Part shown: piece after piece, positions 25,161 to 33,868 of the stretch | Layout of the letters: each line of letters starts with the position of its first letter | Numbering within the stretch: the first letter of the stretch is position 1 | From: Acidimicrobiaceae bacterium | Lineage (GTDB): Bacteria; Actinomycetota; Acidimicrobiia; Acidimicrobiales; RAAP-2 | Assembly: GCA_003167415.1 (NCBI GenBank) | Contig: PMTF01000009.1 | Location: 62,001-126,000, forward strand | Reading direction: 5' to 3' | Length of the DNA stretch: 64,000 nucleotides | Program-made: the position numbers and the translations under genes | Notes under the pieces: generated by a model | The model's input: the letters and a program-made list of their open reading frames with translations, nothing else | Told to the model about the DNA's origin: nothing | Database searches by the model: none

Positions 25161-26366
25161 ATGAAGAAGTCGCCGGAGGCGCTGCTCGAGCACGAAGAAG
25201 AGGGCCGAGGACTCCTCGCACCGATGACGGTGTCGATCGATGACGACGGACTTGACGAGAACGACCCGCGGCGCGTCGCGATTCGCCAATGGCTCAGCGC
25301 GCACCCTGACCCCACGCCCGTTCAACTCGCCGAGGCCGGACTGGTCGCGCCCCACTTGCCGAGACCCTGGGGTCTCGGCGCCGACGCCGACCACCAACTG
25401 CTCATTGACGACGAACTCAAGCGCGCCAACGTGCGACTGCCCATCAATCCCATTGGCATCGGGTGGGCCGGCCCGACGATTCTGTACGCCGGCACCGAAG
25501 AGCAACAGAAACGCTGGCTCCCGAAACTGCTGAGCGGTGAGGAGTTCTGGTGCCAGCTCTTCAGCGAGCCCAACGCCGGTAGCGACCTCGCCTCGCTGAG
25601 GACGAGTGCCCAGCGCGACGGTGACGAATGGATCATCTCCGGCCAAAAGGTGTGGACCAGCTACGCCCACTTGGCGACCTGGGGCATCATGCTCGCGCGC
25701 ACGTCCAACGAAGGTGCTGCGCAAAAGGGCATCAGCTACTTCATCTGTCCGATGAACGCGCCCGGCGTCACCATTCGCCCGATCATCGACATCACCGGCG
25801 ACCACGCCTTCAACGAGGTCTTCCTCGACGAGGTTCGGCTTCCGGCCGACTATCTGATCGGCGAAGTGAACGACGGATGGCGACTGGCCAAGGTCACCCT
25901 GGGCAACGAACGAGTTTCTCTTTCGGGCGAAGGCGTGCTCTGGGGGCGCGGACCAACGGCCGCGGACTTGGTCGAGCTGGTGCGCACCTCGTCCATTCCT
26001 CACGACGCCCTCGAACGCGACGAACTCGTCAAGTGTTGGTCGCACGGGGAGATTCTCCGGTTGCTGCGACTGCGACTCGTCGCCGCGGCACAGGCCGGAC
26101 GGGAACCGGGTCCCGAAGCCAGCGTGCGCAAGGCGCTCGCCGATGACCACGGCCAAGAAGTCATGACGCTCGCCAATCGCCTCGCGGGTTCGGCGGGGAT
26201 GCTCGAAGGCCGTGGGCCGGGAGGCATGGACGGCGCCGACGGGAGTGCGTGGGCCTTCGGTTTTCTTTACTCCCAAGCGCTCACGATCGGCGGGGGCACC
26301 TCGGCGGTGCAGCGCAACATCATCGGCGAACGCGTACTCGGCCTGCCCAAGGATCCGGCGAGCTAA
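25161..26366 (+). CDS. Acyl-CoA dehydrogenase, second type (401 aa)
   Basis: Another FAD-linked acyl-CoA dehydrogenase, recognisable by QLFSEPNAGSDLASLRTSA, EWIISGQKVWTSYA and the terminal GGGTSAVQRNIIGERVLGLP. The acidic residue found in the GGTxEIQR position of the first enzyme (1169) is replaced by Ser-Ala-Val, so the catalytic-base arrangement may differ. Such divergence occurs in heteromeric FadE pairs of actinobacteria. The ATG at 25161 has GGGAGG six bases upstream. It stands alone between nnr and mscL, and the substrate is unknown. Confidence 0.9.
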   Translation: MKKSPEALLEHEEEGRGLLAPMTVSIDDDGLDENDPRRVAIRQWLSAHPDPTPVQLAEAGLVAPHLPRPWGLGADADHQLLIDDELKRANVRLPINPIGIGWAGPTILYAGTEEQQKRWLPKLLSGEEFWCQLFSEPNAGSDLASLRTSAQRDGDEWIISGQKVWTSYAHLATWGIMLARTSNEGAAQKGISYFICPMNAPGVTIRPIIDITGDHAFNEVFLDEVRLPADYLIGEVNDGWRLAKVTLGNERVSLSGEGVLWGRGPTAADLVELVRTSSIPHDALERDELVKCWSHGEILRLLRLRLVAAAQAGREPGPEASVRKALADDHGQEVMTLANRLAGSAGMLEGRGPGGMDGADGSAWAFGFLYSQALTIGGGTSAVQRNIIGERVLGLPKDPAS

Positions 26367-26434
26367 ACGTCCGCGGCGAATTCGCAGCATTCACCATGCG
26401 TTCCGCGTCATTGACAAGAATCGTGACGAGAAGA

Positions 26435-26452
26435 GTTCGAATTCGCTCGAAC
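26435..26452. promoter_or_regulatory. Inverted repeat upstream of mscL
   Basis: GTTCGA and TCGAAC arms are separated by six bases, 18 bases before the mscL start. A TTGACA at 26411 could be the matching -35 element, but no convincing -10 follows at the right distance. It shares its arm sequence with the repeat before pstS. Confidence 0.3.
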
Positions 26453-26469
26453 ACGTCAAAGGAGTCACG

Positions 26470-26883
26470 ATGAAGGGTTTCAAGAGTTTCCTGATGCAAG
26501 GTGAGTTGATTGTGATCGCCGTGGGCCTCGTGGTCGCGCTGGCCTTCAGTACGCTCATCAAGGCGTTTTCGGACAACATCATCACGCCGCTGATCAACTC
26601 GTTCGCCGGCGGCGGCGCTTCGGGTAAGGGCCTCGGCTGGACGCTGAACGGACAACGCATCAACATGGGTGCCTTCATCTCGGCGATCGTCTACTTCGTG
26701 GTCTTCATGGTTGTCGTCTACTTCATCATCGTGGTGCCGTATCGTAACTACATGAAGCGCCGGGGCACGACGGTCTTCGGCGCACCGGTGGCGACGAAAG
26801 AATGCCCGAGTTGCCTGTCGGGGGGACTGCCCTTGGCCGCTACGAAGTGCAAGTTCTGTTCGAGCGACGTCCCCGTCGACTGA
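26470..26883 (+). CDS. mscL: Large-conductance mechanosensitive channel with C-terminal zinc ribbon
   Basis: An emergency osmotic release channel. The N-terminal MKGFKSFLMQGELIVIAVGLVVALAF is the amphipathic helix plus TM1 by position (residues 1-26). A glycine-rich periplasmic loop (GGGASGKG) and TM2 (IVYFVVFMVVVYFIIVV) follow. After the usual cytoplasmic helix start (YMKRRG) the tail has CPSC and CKFC, a four-cysteine ribbon in place of the plain helical bundle. It is 137 residues long. The ATG at 26470 follows AAAGGAG closely. The much longer upstream frame overlaps the dehydrogenase gene and is rejected. Confidence 0.9.
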   Translation: MKGFKSFLMQGELIVIAVGLVVALAFSTLIKAFSDNIITPLINSFAGGGASGKGLGWTLNGQRINMGAFISAIVYFVVFMVVVYFIIVVPYRNYMKRRGTTVFGAPVATKECPSCLSGGLPLAATKCKFCSSDVPVD

Positions 26884-26902
26884 TCGACGTTTGTCGACTC
26901 GC

Positions 26903-27346
26903 CTAGTGGTCCCGGGCGAGTTTCTCCAGGGCCGGCAACGCCAATACCACTCGGGACCTCTCGGCGGGGCTGAGTCGTTCGAGACGAGAGCTGAGTCCAA
27001 TGGTGCGTTCACTCCAGAGGGATTCCAGCACGCGGCGTCCGTGCTCCGAGAGTTCGACCAGCGAAGCCCGCTTGTCCTCGGGGTCATCGGTTCGCTTCAA
27101 TAGGTCCAGTTCTTCGAGGCTCGCCACAACACGCGTCGCTACCGGGGCGCTGACCGATTCGAGCGCCGCCAAGGCACTGATGCGAAGTGGTCCGAACTCA
27201 TCGACGCTGGCCAGCGCCGAGACCTGCGAGGGCGACAACGCCGCGCTGGCTTGGTGGCGGAGGGCTCGGGCCAGGCGCAGCATCACCAGTCGCAACCTCG
27301 CGGCCGTGTCCAACGACCGTTCTGAATCGATCACCACCGACTTCAT
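26903..27346 (-). CDS. MarR-family regulator
   Basis: A 147-residue winged-helix protein. The order [32 protein letters not shown] (recognition helix region, by position about residues 53-84) followed by [16 protein letters not shown] is the MarR wing with its conserved DxR. The start ATG overlaps the stop of the upstream efflux gene by four bases, so the two are one operon. It probably represses that operon at the palindrome at 29136, relieved by a small hydrophobic ligand (inference). Confidence 0.92.
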   Translation of the reverse strand: MKSVVIDSERSLDTAARLRLVMLRLARALRHQASAALSPSQVSALASVDEFGPLRISALAALESVSAPVATRVVASLEELDLLKRTDDPEDKRASLVELSEHGRRVLESLWSERTIGLSSRLERLSPAERSRVVLALPALEKLARDH

Positions 27347-29112
27347 TGCACCACCTCGCTCTCGAGGGCGATCTCGCCCGGCACCGCACTCGACGTCGCC
27401 GCGGCGTCACCGAGGTGTTCGAGCATCGACTGGTCTTCGTGGACGTAGCGCTTGCCGCGCAGCGCCGAGGCGAGCGCTCCGACGACCGACATCGCTACGG
27501 CCGCACCGAAGACGATCACCAGACCGTGGTGGAACGAACTCTCGATGAGGTCGGGGAAGAAGTGCTTGCCCGTGAGCACCAGCCAGTTGGCGTGATTGAC
27601 GTGCGCCGTTGCCTGTGATCCCAGCAAGTTCTTGAGGGGATTCTTTCCGAGGAACGCGGAGAAGAGGCTGCCCACCGGCGGCAGATTGGCGATTGAATGC
27701 GCTTGGACCGCGCCCACGCCGTGCGCGCTGAGTCCCTTGAACATCGCCTTGGGCAGCGTGTTCGTGAGTCCCACGATCATCAACGAGAAGAAGACGCCGA
27801 TGGAGAGGACGAAGCCGGTGTTCAAAAAGGCCGCCTGGATGCCGGCCGCTCCCCCGCGTTCTTCCGCGGGCACGCTGTTCATGATCGCAGCGGCATTGGG
27901 CGCGGAGAACATCCCACCGCCGACGCCGTTGAGGAACACCATGATCGCGAACACCCAGTAACTGAAGTTCGTGGGTACGAGCAGTAGTCCAATGAAGCTC
28001 GCGCCGAAGAGCAAGAGGCCCGACGTCGAGAGGATTCGCGCGCCGTGGCGATCGGAAAGGTAGCCCGAGAGTGGTCCGGCGAACAAGAACCCGGTCGTGA
28101 GCGGCAACAGGTAGATGCCGGCCCACAGCGGCGTCGCGGAGTAGGCGTAACCGTGCAACGGCAACCAGATCCCTTGGAGCCAGATGATGAGCATGAACTG
28201 CAAGCCACCCCGCGAGATCGACGCCAAGAATCCGGCCGCGCTGCCGGTGGAGAAGGCGCGCACCTTGAAGAGTCGTAGGTTGAACATCGGCGACTCGACG
28301 CGGTTCTCGATGATGAAGAACGCGACCAGGAAGACGACGCCGATGAGAAAGGCGGCGAGCACGCGCGGCGACGTCCATCCCATGGCGTGGTGCAGGTACG
28401 GCTGGATGCCGTAGACGATGCCGACGAGAATCGAGGTGAGTCCCACCGCGAAGGTGAGGTTGCCCCACCAGTCGATGGTGGCCGAGGCGCGCTTGCCGTT
28501 GTCGCGCAGGCTGTGATAGCCCCAGACCGTGCCGATAATGCCGAAGGGTACCGAAACCCAGAACACGAGTCGCCAGTCGACGACTGAAAGCAGTCCTCCG
28601 GCGATCAGACCGATGAACGAGCCCCCGATCGCCGCGACCTGATTGATGCCCATCGCCATGCCTCGTTGGTCCGACGGGAACGCGTCGACCAGAATGGCGC
28701 TCGAGTTCGCGAAGAGCATGGCGCCACCCACCCCCTGCACGAGGCGCCACAGGACGAGCCATAAAGCTCCCGAGCCGCCGCTATAAGGATCGAGCGCGAG
28801 AAGTACTGAGGCGAAGGAGAAGACGGCGAAGCCCAGGTTGTAGATGCGAACTCGCCCCATGATGTCGCCAAGACGACCGAGACTGATCACCAGCACCGCG
28901 GTGACGAGGAGGTAACCCTGCAAGAGCCACAACAGGTAGCCCACGTTGCCGGCCGAGAGCGGATTGATCCCGATGCCCCGGAAGATCGCCGGCAAGGAGA
29001 TCAGGATGATCGACGAGTTGATGGTCGCCATGAAGACGCCCAAGGTGGTGTTGGTGAGGGCGATCCATTTGTAGCGATCGCCGTGTTCCGCGTCCAATAG
29101 TTTGGGGGCCAT
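27343..29112 (-). CDS. MFS drug-efflux-type permease, 14-helix DHA2 group
   Basis: A 589-residue proton antiporter with about fourteen hydrophobic segments. TM1 contains [21 protein letters not shown], the classic DHA2 motif around a membrane-buried residue pair. The loop 2-3 motif is [32 protein letters not shown] is motif C of antiporters. A large loop near residues 455-505 lies before the last helices. It exports an unknown hydrophobic compound. First gene of a two-gene unit with the MarR regulator. ATG 29112 lies 23 bases downstream of the operator. Confidence 0.92.
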   Translation of the reverse strand: MAPKLLDAEHGDRYKWIALTNTTLGVFMATINSSIILISLPAIFRGIGINPLSAGNVGYLLWLLQGYLLVTAVLVISLGRLGDIMGRVRIYNLGFAVFSFASVLLALDPYSGGSGALWLVLWRLVQGVGGAMLFANSSAILVDAFPSDQRGMAMGINQVAAIGGSFIGLIAGGLLSVVDWRLVFWVSVPFGIIGTVWGYHSLRDNGKRASATIDWWGNLTFAVGLTSILVGIVYGIQPYLHHAMGWTSPRVLAAFLIGVVFLVAFFIIENRVESPMFNLRLFKVRAFSTGSAAGFLASISRGGLQFMLIIWLQGIWLPLHGYAYSATPLWAGIYLLPLTTGFLFAGPLSGYLSDRHGARILSTSGLLLFGASFIGLLLVPTNFSYWVFAIMVFLNGVGGGMFSAPNAAAIMNSVPAEERGGAAGIQAAFLNTGFVLSIGVFFSLMIVGLTNTLPKAMFKGLSAHGVGAVQAHSIANLPPVGSLFSAFLGKNPLKNLLGSQATAHVNHANWLVLTGKHFFPDLIESSFHHGLVIVFGAAVAMSVVGALASALRGKRYVHEDQSMLEHLGDAAATSSAVPGEIALESEVVQ

Positions 29113-29135
29113 ACGTCCACTTCTGCGCTATTTAG

Positions 29136-29153
29136 TTGCTTGACTGCAAGCAA
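29136..29153. promoter_or_regulatory. MarR-type operator
   Basis: TTGCTTG-ACTG-CAAGCAA has perfect 7-base arms. On the minus strand it starts just after TATACT (29159-29154), a good -10 element, so bound repressor would cover the transcription start. The TTGC/GCAA arms match common MarR-family sites. It should be controlled by the MarR gene at the end of the same operon. Confidence 0.65.
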
Positions 29154-29274
29154 GTATAACGGGCACTCCCGACCGCGACACCCCCCGACGAACGTCACGA
29201 CTCTCTCGATCGCGCACGTCGAGCGGGCGGGCGTCGTAAGTTGGCTACGAGAACTTGACGAAGAAGGGCACCGC

Positions 29275-29553
29275 ATGGCACACGCGAAACTCACCGGACA
29301 TCACCTGGTAACGGCCGAGAAAATTCTGAACCACCCCACCAGTCACAACATCGAGTGGCACGACGCGGCCGCCCTCATAGTCGAAGTGGGCTCCATCACC
29401 GAGGGCAGCAACGGTCGCTACACCGTGACGCTCGGCGACGAGACCCAGGTCTTCGACCGGCCCCGCGGTAAGGACCTCGATACCCAGCAGGTGGTCGACC
29501 TTCGAAAAATGCTGCACGCTTCGGGCTTCACCCTCGAGAGCATTCACGAATAG
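29275..29553 (+). CDS. HicA-like small protein (92 aa), no antitoxin nearby
   Basis: A small protein with the order helix-strand-strand-helix suggested by HNIEWHDAAALIVEVGSI, GRYTVTLGDETQVFDRP and QQVVDLRKMLHASGF. This pattern recurs in actinobacterial hypothetical proteins that resemble the HicA mRNA-interferase fold (double-stranded-RNA-binding-like). The catalytic histidine position of HicA is not clearly present and there is no hicB next to it, so a toxin role is doubtful. ATG 29275 has AAGGG nine bases upstream. It is divergent from the efflux operon and convergent with the acyltransferase gene. Confidence 0.65.
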   Translation: MAHAKLTGHHLVTAEKILNHPTSHNIEWHDAAALIVEVGSITEGSNGRYTVTLGDETQVFDRPRGKDLDTQQVVDLRKMLHASGFTLESIHE

Positions 29554-29579
29554 TCGCTGCCCAACGCTCCGATTGCGTC

Positions 29580-30722
29580 TTACGAATCATCATCGACACA
29601 CAGTCCGACGATGGCGTCTCGAACCCGATCGCGCATCACGACGCGGTCACTGAATTCGTTGCCCGCGGGCAGCACCGGTTCACCAACAGTGATGCGCACT
29701 GCTCCGTGGTGGGGCCGAAAGCTTCCGGGACGCAACACTTCGCGCGATCCACGGATGCCCACCGGCACGACCGGACAGTTCGACGAGGCGGCCGCTTCGA
29801 ACGCGCCCAGACGAAAGACGCGCAGTCCCGGTTGCGCGCTGATCGAACCTTCCGGGAAGATAAGCAGATGAAGCCCGGCGCGGATGGTATTCACCAGTTG
29901 ATCTACCGAAGCGGCGCTGCGCTCGGCTCGTCCCCGATCGACGAACACGCAACCGAAACCCCTCATGATGCGACCCACCAGGAACTGGTGTTCCATGTCC
30001 GTGCTCGAGACGAATGTGAGTGGTTGGTCTAAGTACACGTAGAGCATCAGGCCGTCGATGAAGCTCGAATGGTTGGCGGCGATCACGGACGGTCGTTCCG
30101 ACGTCGGCAACTCTCCGTCGACGCGTACCGAGAGACCCAAGGCTCGACACGTGCCACGAGCGACCGCCCGACCGGCGCTTCGGCGTTGAGGCAACGTCAT
30201 CGGCAAGACCGCTAGCGACCAAATCGCGAGGACGAACGGGATGAGTAGCGCCCAGGCGTAGAGCGCATAAAGGATCGATCCGGCGCCCGACGATGGACTG
30301 TTCGAAACGGCCCGACCGACACGAGCATCACGGGACGCCCGGCCCGTCACCATGGACCACATCCGTTTTGAAATGGCGATGAACCGTTCGGACGTCGACG
30401 TTGGCCCTTGCGGTGCTGCGCCCGATGATGCGTCGACGTCGCGAACTGACGGAGCTCCTCCACGAGCCCCCGTGACGGCCTCCAACCAATGTTGGGGTGT
30501 CGTCGCGGTGAGAAAGACTTCGTCCGGGAGCGACACCTCGAAGGTTCGTTCCAACTGGTCACAGAGTTCGACCAGCGCAAGGCTGTCGACGCCGAGATCT
30601 TCGGCGAGATTGCTCTGCATCGTGAGCGAGCGCTCCCGATCCAACTGCAACTGATCGAGCAGCGCTCGAATGTCGCGAAGGATGAGTTCCTCGTCGCGGG
30701 ACGAATTCGCGTCGCTCGTCAT
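29580..30722 (-). CDS. Acyl carrier protein-PlsC acyltransferase fusion
   Basis: A 380-residue two-domain protein. Residues 1 to about 80 are an acyl carrier protein with the phosphopantetheine serine (Ser47) in LGVDSLALVEL. A linker and a hydrophobic segment (YALYAWALLIPFVLAIWSLAVL by position, residues 145-170) follow. A PlsC-type glycerolipid acyltransferase then has NHSSFIDG (catalytic H-x4-D) and FPEGS. It would move an acyl chain, perhaps loaded on its own carrier domain, onto a lysophospholipid or other membrane acceptor. ATG 30722 has GAGGGCG upstream; GTG 30758 is possible. This domain order differs from Aas, where the transferase comes first. Confidence 0.85.
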   Translation of the reverse strand: MTSDANSSRDEELILRDIRALLDQLQLDRERSLTMQSNLAEDLGVDSLALVELCDQLERTFEVSLPDEVFLTATTPQHWLEAVTGARGGAPSVRDVDASSGAAPQGPTSTSERFIAISKRMWSMVTGRASRDARVGRAVSNSPSSGAGSILYALYAWALLIPFVLAIWSLAVLPMTLPQRRSAGRAVARGTCRALGLSVRVDGELPTSERPSVIAANHSSFIDGLMLYVYLDQPLTFVSSTDMEHQFLVGRIMRGFGCVFVDRGRAERSAASVDQLVNTIRAGLHLLIFPEGSISAQPGLRVFRLGAFEAAASSNCPVVPVGIRGSREVLRPGSFRPHHGAVRITVGEPVLPAGNEFSDRVVMRDRVRDAIVGLCVDDDS

Positions 30723-30948
30723 GATGGCGTCGCCCTCGGGCACGGTGTCCGTTGGCACGTTCTACGGATATCGACTTTGTCGCGCTCTTGTCGTGGAGTC
30801 ATCATGATCCTCTCGGACGACCTCGCTATCTCAATGATGCTGCACGATCCCCATCGTTGTCGAGCGACACGCCAAAGTTTCAATCGTGGTTGAAAACTAT
30901 GGCTCCCCGTCTCCGATCCGGCGGACAACACTGCTAGACACGAATGAA

Positions 30949-31680
30949 ATGGGAGAGTTCAACGCCACGATTTCCGCCGGGCCCTATTGGTTGAGCGTGG
31001 CCGCCCTGGCACTTGGCTGCGTGATCCTCTGCACGTGGGCCCGGCTTCGTCCGGGGCGCTGGAGCCCGCGCGCGGCCAAGGTCATCGGCGTGGTCTTGAT
31101 ATCGGACGCCGTCGTCGATACGGTGCGTCAGCTCGTGGACGGCACCTGGACGCTCCGGTCATCATTGCCCCTCGCACTCTGCAACTTCGCCCTGATCGCC
31201 GCTGCCGCGGCGTGTTGGTGGCGGATCCGCCAGTTGGTCGAGCTCACGTACTTCTGGGCGCTCGCCGGAACCGTGCAGGGACTGCTTACCCCTGATCTGA
31301 ACGTCCCCTTTCCCCACCTCGAGTTCTTCGAGTACGTGATCGGTCATACGCTCATCATCGTGGCGGCGCTCTTTCTCGTCGTGGGTATGCGAATCGAACC
31401 ACGGCAAGGTTCCGTCGTACGGGCGTCGATCATCACGTATATATACGTCGCGCTCGTCGGCCTGGTCGACGCCCTGATCGGCGCCAATTACATGTTCCTT
31501 CGCCACGCGCCTCATCAGTGGACGCTCCTACGACTTATGGGACCGTATCCCTGGTACCTGGTGACCGGCGTTGCCATCGTTCCTCTGTTCTTTGCCCTGC
31601 TTTACAGCCCGTTCTGGTTCGCCCGTCGTCGAAACGACTCCGGCGTTCGCCCCATGAGTGCGTCACTGCGAACGCGCTGA
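30949..31680 (+). CDS. TIGR02206/YwaF-family membrane protein
   Basis: An integral membrane protein of 243 residues with about seven hydrophobic segments. The family features are LPLALCNFALI in the third segment, YFWALAGTVQGLLTPDL, a histidine near the middle (EYVIGHTLII), and the NYMFLR followed by LMGPYPWY end. The role of the family is unknown. The ATG at 30949 lies within the frame open from 30886; no strong ribosome site marks either. Its TGA stop overlaps the ATG of the next gene by one base (TGATG), so it is translationally coupled to an MFS carrier. It is divergent from the ACP-PlsC fusion. Confidence 0.82.
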   Translation: MGEFNATISAGPYWLSVAALALGCVILCTWARLRPGRWSPRAAKVIGVVLISDAVVDTVRQLVDGTWTLRSSLPLALCNFALIAAAAACWWRIRQLVELTYFWALAGTVQGLLTPDLNVPFPHLEFFEYVIGHTLIIVAALFLVVGMRIEPRQGSVVRASIITYIYVALVGLVDALIGANYMFLRHAPHQWTLLRLMGPYPWYLVTGVAIVPLFFALLYSPFWFARRRNDSGVRPMSASLRTR

Positions 31681-32957
31681 TGTCCCAGTCGCCCGATCCC
31701 GCGTCTACGCGCACGCCGCGACTGCACAAGTGGAACGACCGCGTCGTCCTGGGTGCCGTCCTCGCGTCCTTCGCCTCGGGATTCGGACAGTTCGGCGTCG
31801 TCACGGCCCTGGGCAGCGTGGCTCGAACCTTCGGCCACCTGGTGCACGGGGCCACGCTGGCCGACCAGGCCGGACTCTCGGGAACGAAACTCGGTGTCGG
31901 CCTCGCCATAATCCGACTGGCGTCACTCGGCGGCCTGCCCCTGACGGCGATGGCCGACCGATTCGGTCGCCACCGCATGCTGATTACGACGGTGGGGCTC
32001 GGACTCGCCGCCACGGTACTCGCGGCAGCGAGTCCCGGTTACTGGTGGTTCGTGGTGATCTTCGCCTGTGGTCGACCGCTCCTCAGTGCCACGAACGCGC
32101 TCTCCGAAGTGATCGCCGCCGAACAGACCGACTCGGCGAGCCGGGCCAAGGCCCTCGCACTCGTGGCCGCCGGTTACGGGATCGGCGCCGGGTTGACCGC
32201 GATCATCCACAGTCTGGCGTCGAAGACCCTGGGGTTTCGAGGACTATTCCTCTTGGCCGTCGTTCCCCTGGCGCTGTTGCCACTCATCAGCCGCTGGGCC
32301 ACCGAACCGGACCGCTTCGCCATCGCCGGTGCGGCCCCCGACCACGTCGTGCCCGTCCTCGGTGCCGTGGGACCGGCGTTTCGCCGCCGACTGGTCCTGC
32401 TCTCGACGATGGCCTTCGCCCTTTCGTTCATCACCGGACCGGCGAACAGTTTCATTTTCCTCTTCGCCCAGAACATCGACCATCTCTCGGGCGTCGCGAC
32501 GGCGCTCATGGTCGTGGGCGCCGGGGCGACGGGTCTCGCCGGACTGTTGATTGGCCGTTGGATGGCCGATCGATTCGGACGTCGCATCACCGGAGCGCTC
32601 GGCATGGTCGGCCTCGCGCTCTTCGGGGTGCTCTCCTACGCCGGCCCACGCGTCGACTTGATCGCCGGCTACGTGATGGGCGTCATGTTCGGATCGATTT
32701 TCGCGCCGGCGGTCGGCTCGCTCGTGAACGAACTCTTTCCGACGTCCGTTCGGGCGTCGGCGTCGGGCTGGTTCCTCGCCGCCGGAGTTCTCGGCGCCGT
32801 TATCGGACTGGTCGTGTTCGGCGCCATCGCCGATATCGGCAATCGATTCGCGTTGGCCGCCGACCTGACCTTCCTGCCCGCCATGACCGTTGCTGCGCTT
32901 TTCTGGACGTTGCCGGAGACGAAAGGTCGCGAATTGGAGGACATTTGGACTAATTGA
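31680..32957 (+). CDS. MFS transporter (12 helices, sugar-porter-like end)
   Basis: A 425-residue carrier. The loop 2-3 motif is MADRFGRHRMLI, and the symmetric motif in the second half is GRWMADRFGRRITGALG, marking two six-helix halves. The end LPETKGRELEDI is typical of the sugar-porter and metabolite:H+ symporter branches. The substrate is unknown. It starts at 31680, overlapping the YwaF-like gene's stop. The frame upstream to 31518 is an artefact of that overlap. A compact hairpin at 32961 ends the unit. Confidence 0.88.
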   Translation: MSQSPDPASTRTPRLHKWNDRVVLGAVLASFASGFGQFGVVTALGSVARTFGHLVHGATLADQAGLSGTKLGVGLAIIRLASLGGLPLTAMADRFGRHRMLITTVGLGLAATVLAAASPGYWWFVVIFACGRPLLSATNALSEVIAAEQTDSASRAKALALVAAGYGIGAGLTAIIHSLASKTLGFRGLFLLAVVPLALLPLISRWATEPDRFAIAGAAPDHVVPVLGAVGPAFRRRLVLLSTMAFALSFITGPANSFIFLFAQNIDHLSGVATALMVVGAGATGLAGLLIGRWMADRFGRRITGALGMVGLALFGVLSYAGPRVDLIAGYVMGVMFGSIFAPAVGSLVNELFPTSVRASASGWFLAAGVLGAVIGLVVFGAIADIGNRFALAADLTFLPAMTVAALFWTLPETKGRELEDIWTN

Positions 32958-32960
32958 TCG

Positions 32961-32978
32961 GCCGCTCAGTTGAGCGGC
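32961..32978. terminator. Bidirectional hairpin between convergent genes
   Basis: GCCGCTCA-GT-TGAGCGGC is a perfect 8-base inverted repeat placed four bases after the MFS stop and over the stop codon of the convergent peptidase-like gene. It lacks a T-run on either side, so termination, if real, would be of the GC-hairpin type common in actinobacteria. Confidence 0.5.
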
Positions 32979-33685
32979 GTGGTGATACTCGTTCCGCTGA
33001 CGATCTGTTCGCGTCCGTCATCGCTGAGTCGCCACGCCGACGAACGGCCCTTCACGGTCCAGTAGCTGGGACCGCCGACGATGGCGGTCTCCTCGTCGAT
33101 TCCCAATACTGCGATCGACGGGTCGTGGGGCAAGAGGAATCGCGTCACCATGTCGGGGATTCGCGACGCGAACGCGTCGAAGTGCGGGATGACCCGAAGG
33201 TGCGGCAACAAACCAAGTCCTTCGGTGCCGCCCTCGCGAGGATGACGAAGCGAGGGCACCCACGACGAGAACGCCATGGCGCCCGCGCTACATCCGGCCA
33301 GGGCCGAACCGGCGCGCCAGGCGGCGACGATGGCATCCCACAACAACGTGCCGCGCAGGGTCTCGGCCAAATAGGCGGGATGGCCGCCGGAGAGATAGAC
33401 CAAGCCGGCACCTTGCACCTGAGCGGCGATGGTCGCGTCCTCAGCGTCGTGGCGATCGTTGACGTCCAAAATCACGGCCTCCACGCCAAGGCGCTCGGCC
33501 TGCTCTCGACCCAAGTTGTGCCACCGCTCGACGACGGGCGGTCCGTCGGGCACCGACGCCGTTGCCAATTGCACGTAGCGAGGCGGGCGACCGGCGATGA
33601 GCCCGCCTTCGATGTCGGCCATCTGGGGCAGATACTCACCCGAACCGACCAGGGCCAACGGGCCCGGGCCCTGATTATCGCTCAT
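32966..33685 (-). CDS. Peptidase S51 / cyanophycinase-like hydrolase
   Basis: A class I glutamine-amidotransferase-like serine hydrolase of 239 residues. The nucleophile elbow is AGCSAGAMAFSSW, preceded by GAGLVYLSGGHPAYLAETL, both typical of the PepE/cyanophycinase family. The stretch HFDAFASRIP carries a plausible catalytic histidine. Substrate is open: aspartyl dipeptides, cyanophycin-derived peptides or others. ATG 33685 is preferred over GTG 33703 because GGGGAT lies five bases upstream. A hairpin with arms ACTACG/CGTAGT (33721-33740) precedes the gene. Confidence 0.83.
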   Translation of the reverse strand: MSDNQGPGPLALVGSGEYLPQMADIEGGLIAGRPPRYVQLATASVPDGPPVVERWHNLGREQAERLGVEAVILDVNDRHDAEDATIAAQVQGAGLVYLSGGHPAYLAETLRGTLLWDAIVAAWRAGSALAGCSAGAMAFSSWVPSLRHPREGGTEGLGLLPHLRVIPHFDAFASRIPDMVTRFLLPHDPSIAVLGIDEETAIVGGPSYWTVKGRSSAWRLSDDGREQIVSGTSITTPLN

Positions 33686-33868
33686 TGCATCCCCAGTGGT
33701 CACGAATCACGGACTTCTCAACTACGGACCGACACGTAGTCCGTCCATTGCTTGATTCGATTCACAATAATGGCGAGCCCCTCGCGCACGGCGCATCCAA
33801 ATCGCGACGTCGGCTGTCCCCGAACTGCCGGTCTCGTTTAATCGGCGCTCAACGTCGGCTCCGAGGGT

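Noticed and set aside
25002-26390. Long minus-strand open frame of 462 codons antisense to the second acyl-CoA dehydrogenase
   Set aside because: It is a shadow frame caused by high GC at third positions; the plus-strand frame has clear family motifs and a good ribosome site, and the antisense product resembles nothing.
27407-28762. Alternative minus-strand frame of 451 codons within the efflux gene
   Set aside because: Frame-shifted shadow with Arg/Gly/His-rich composition; the 589-residue frame has fourteen helices and MFS motifs.
31658-32953. Alternative plus-strand frame of 431 codons within the MFS gene
   Set aside because: Arginine-rich shift of the MFS frame; the MFS frame carries both GRxxDRxGRR motifs and regular hydrophobic helices.
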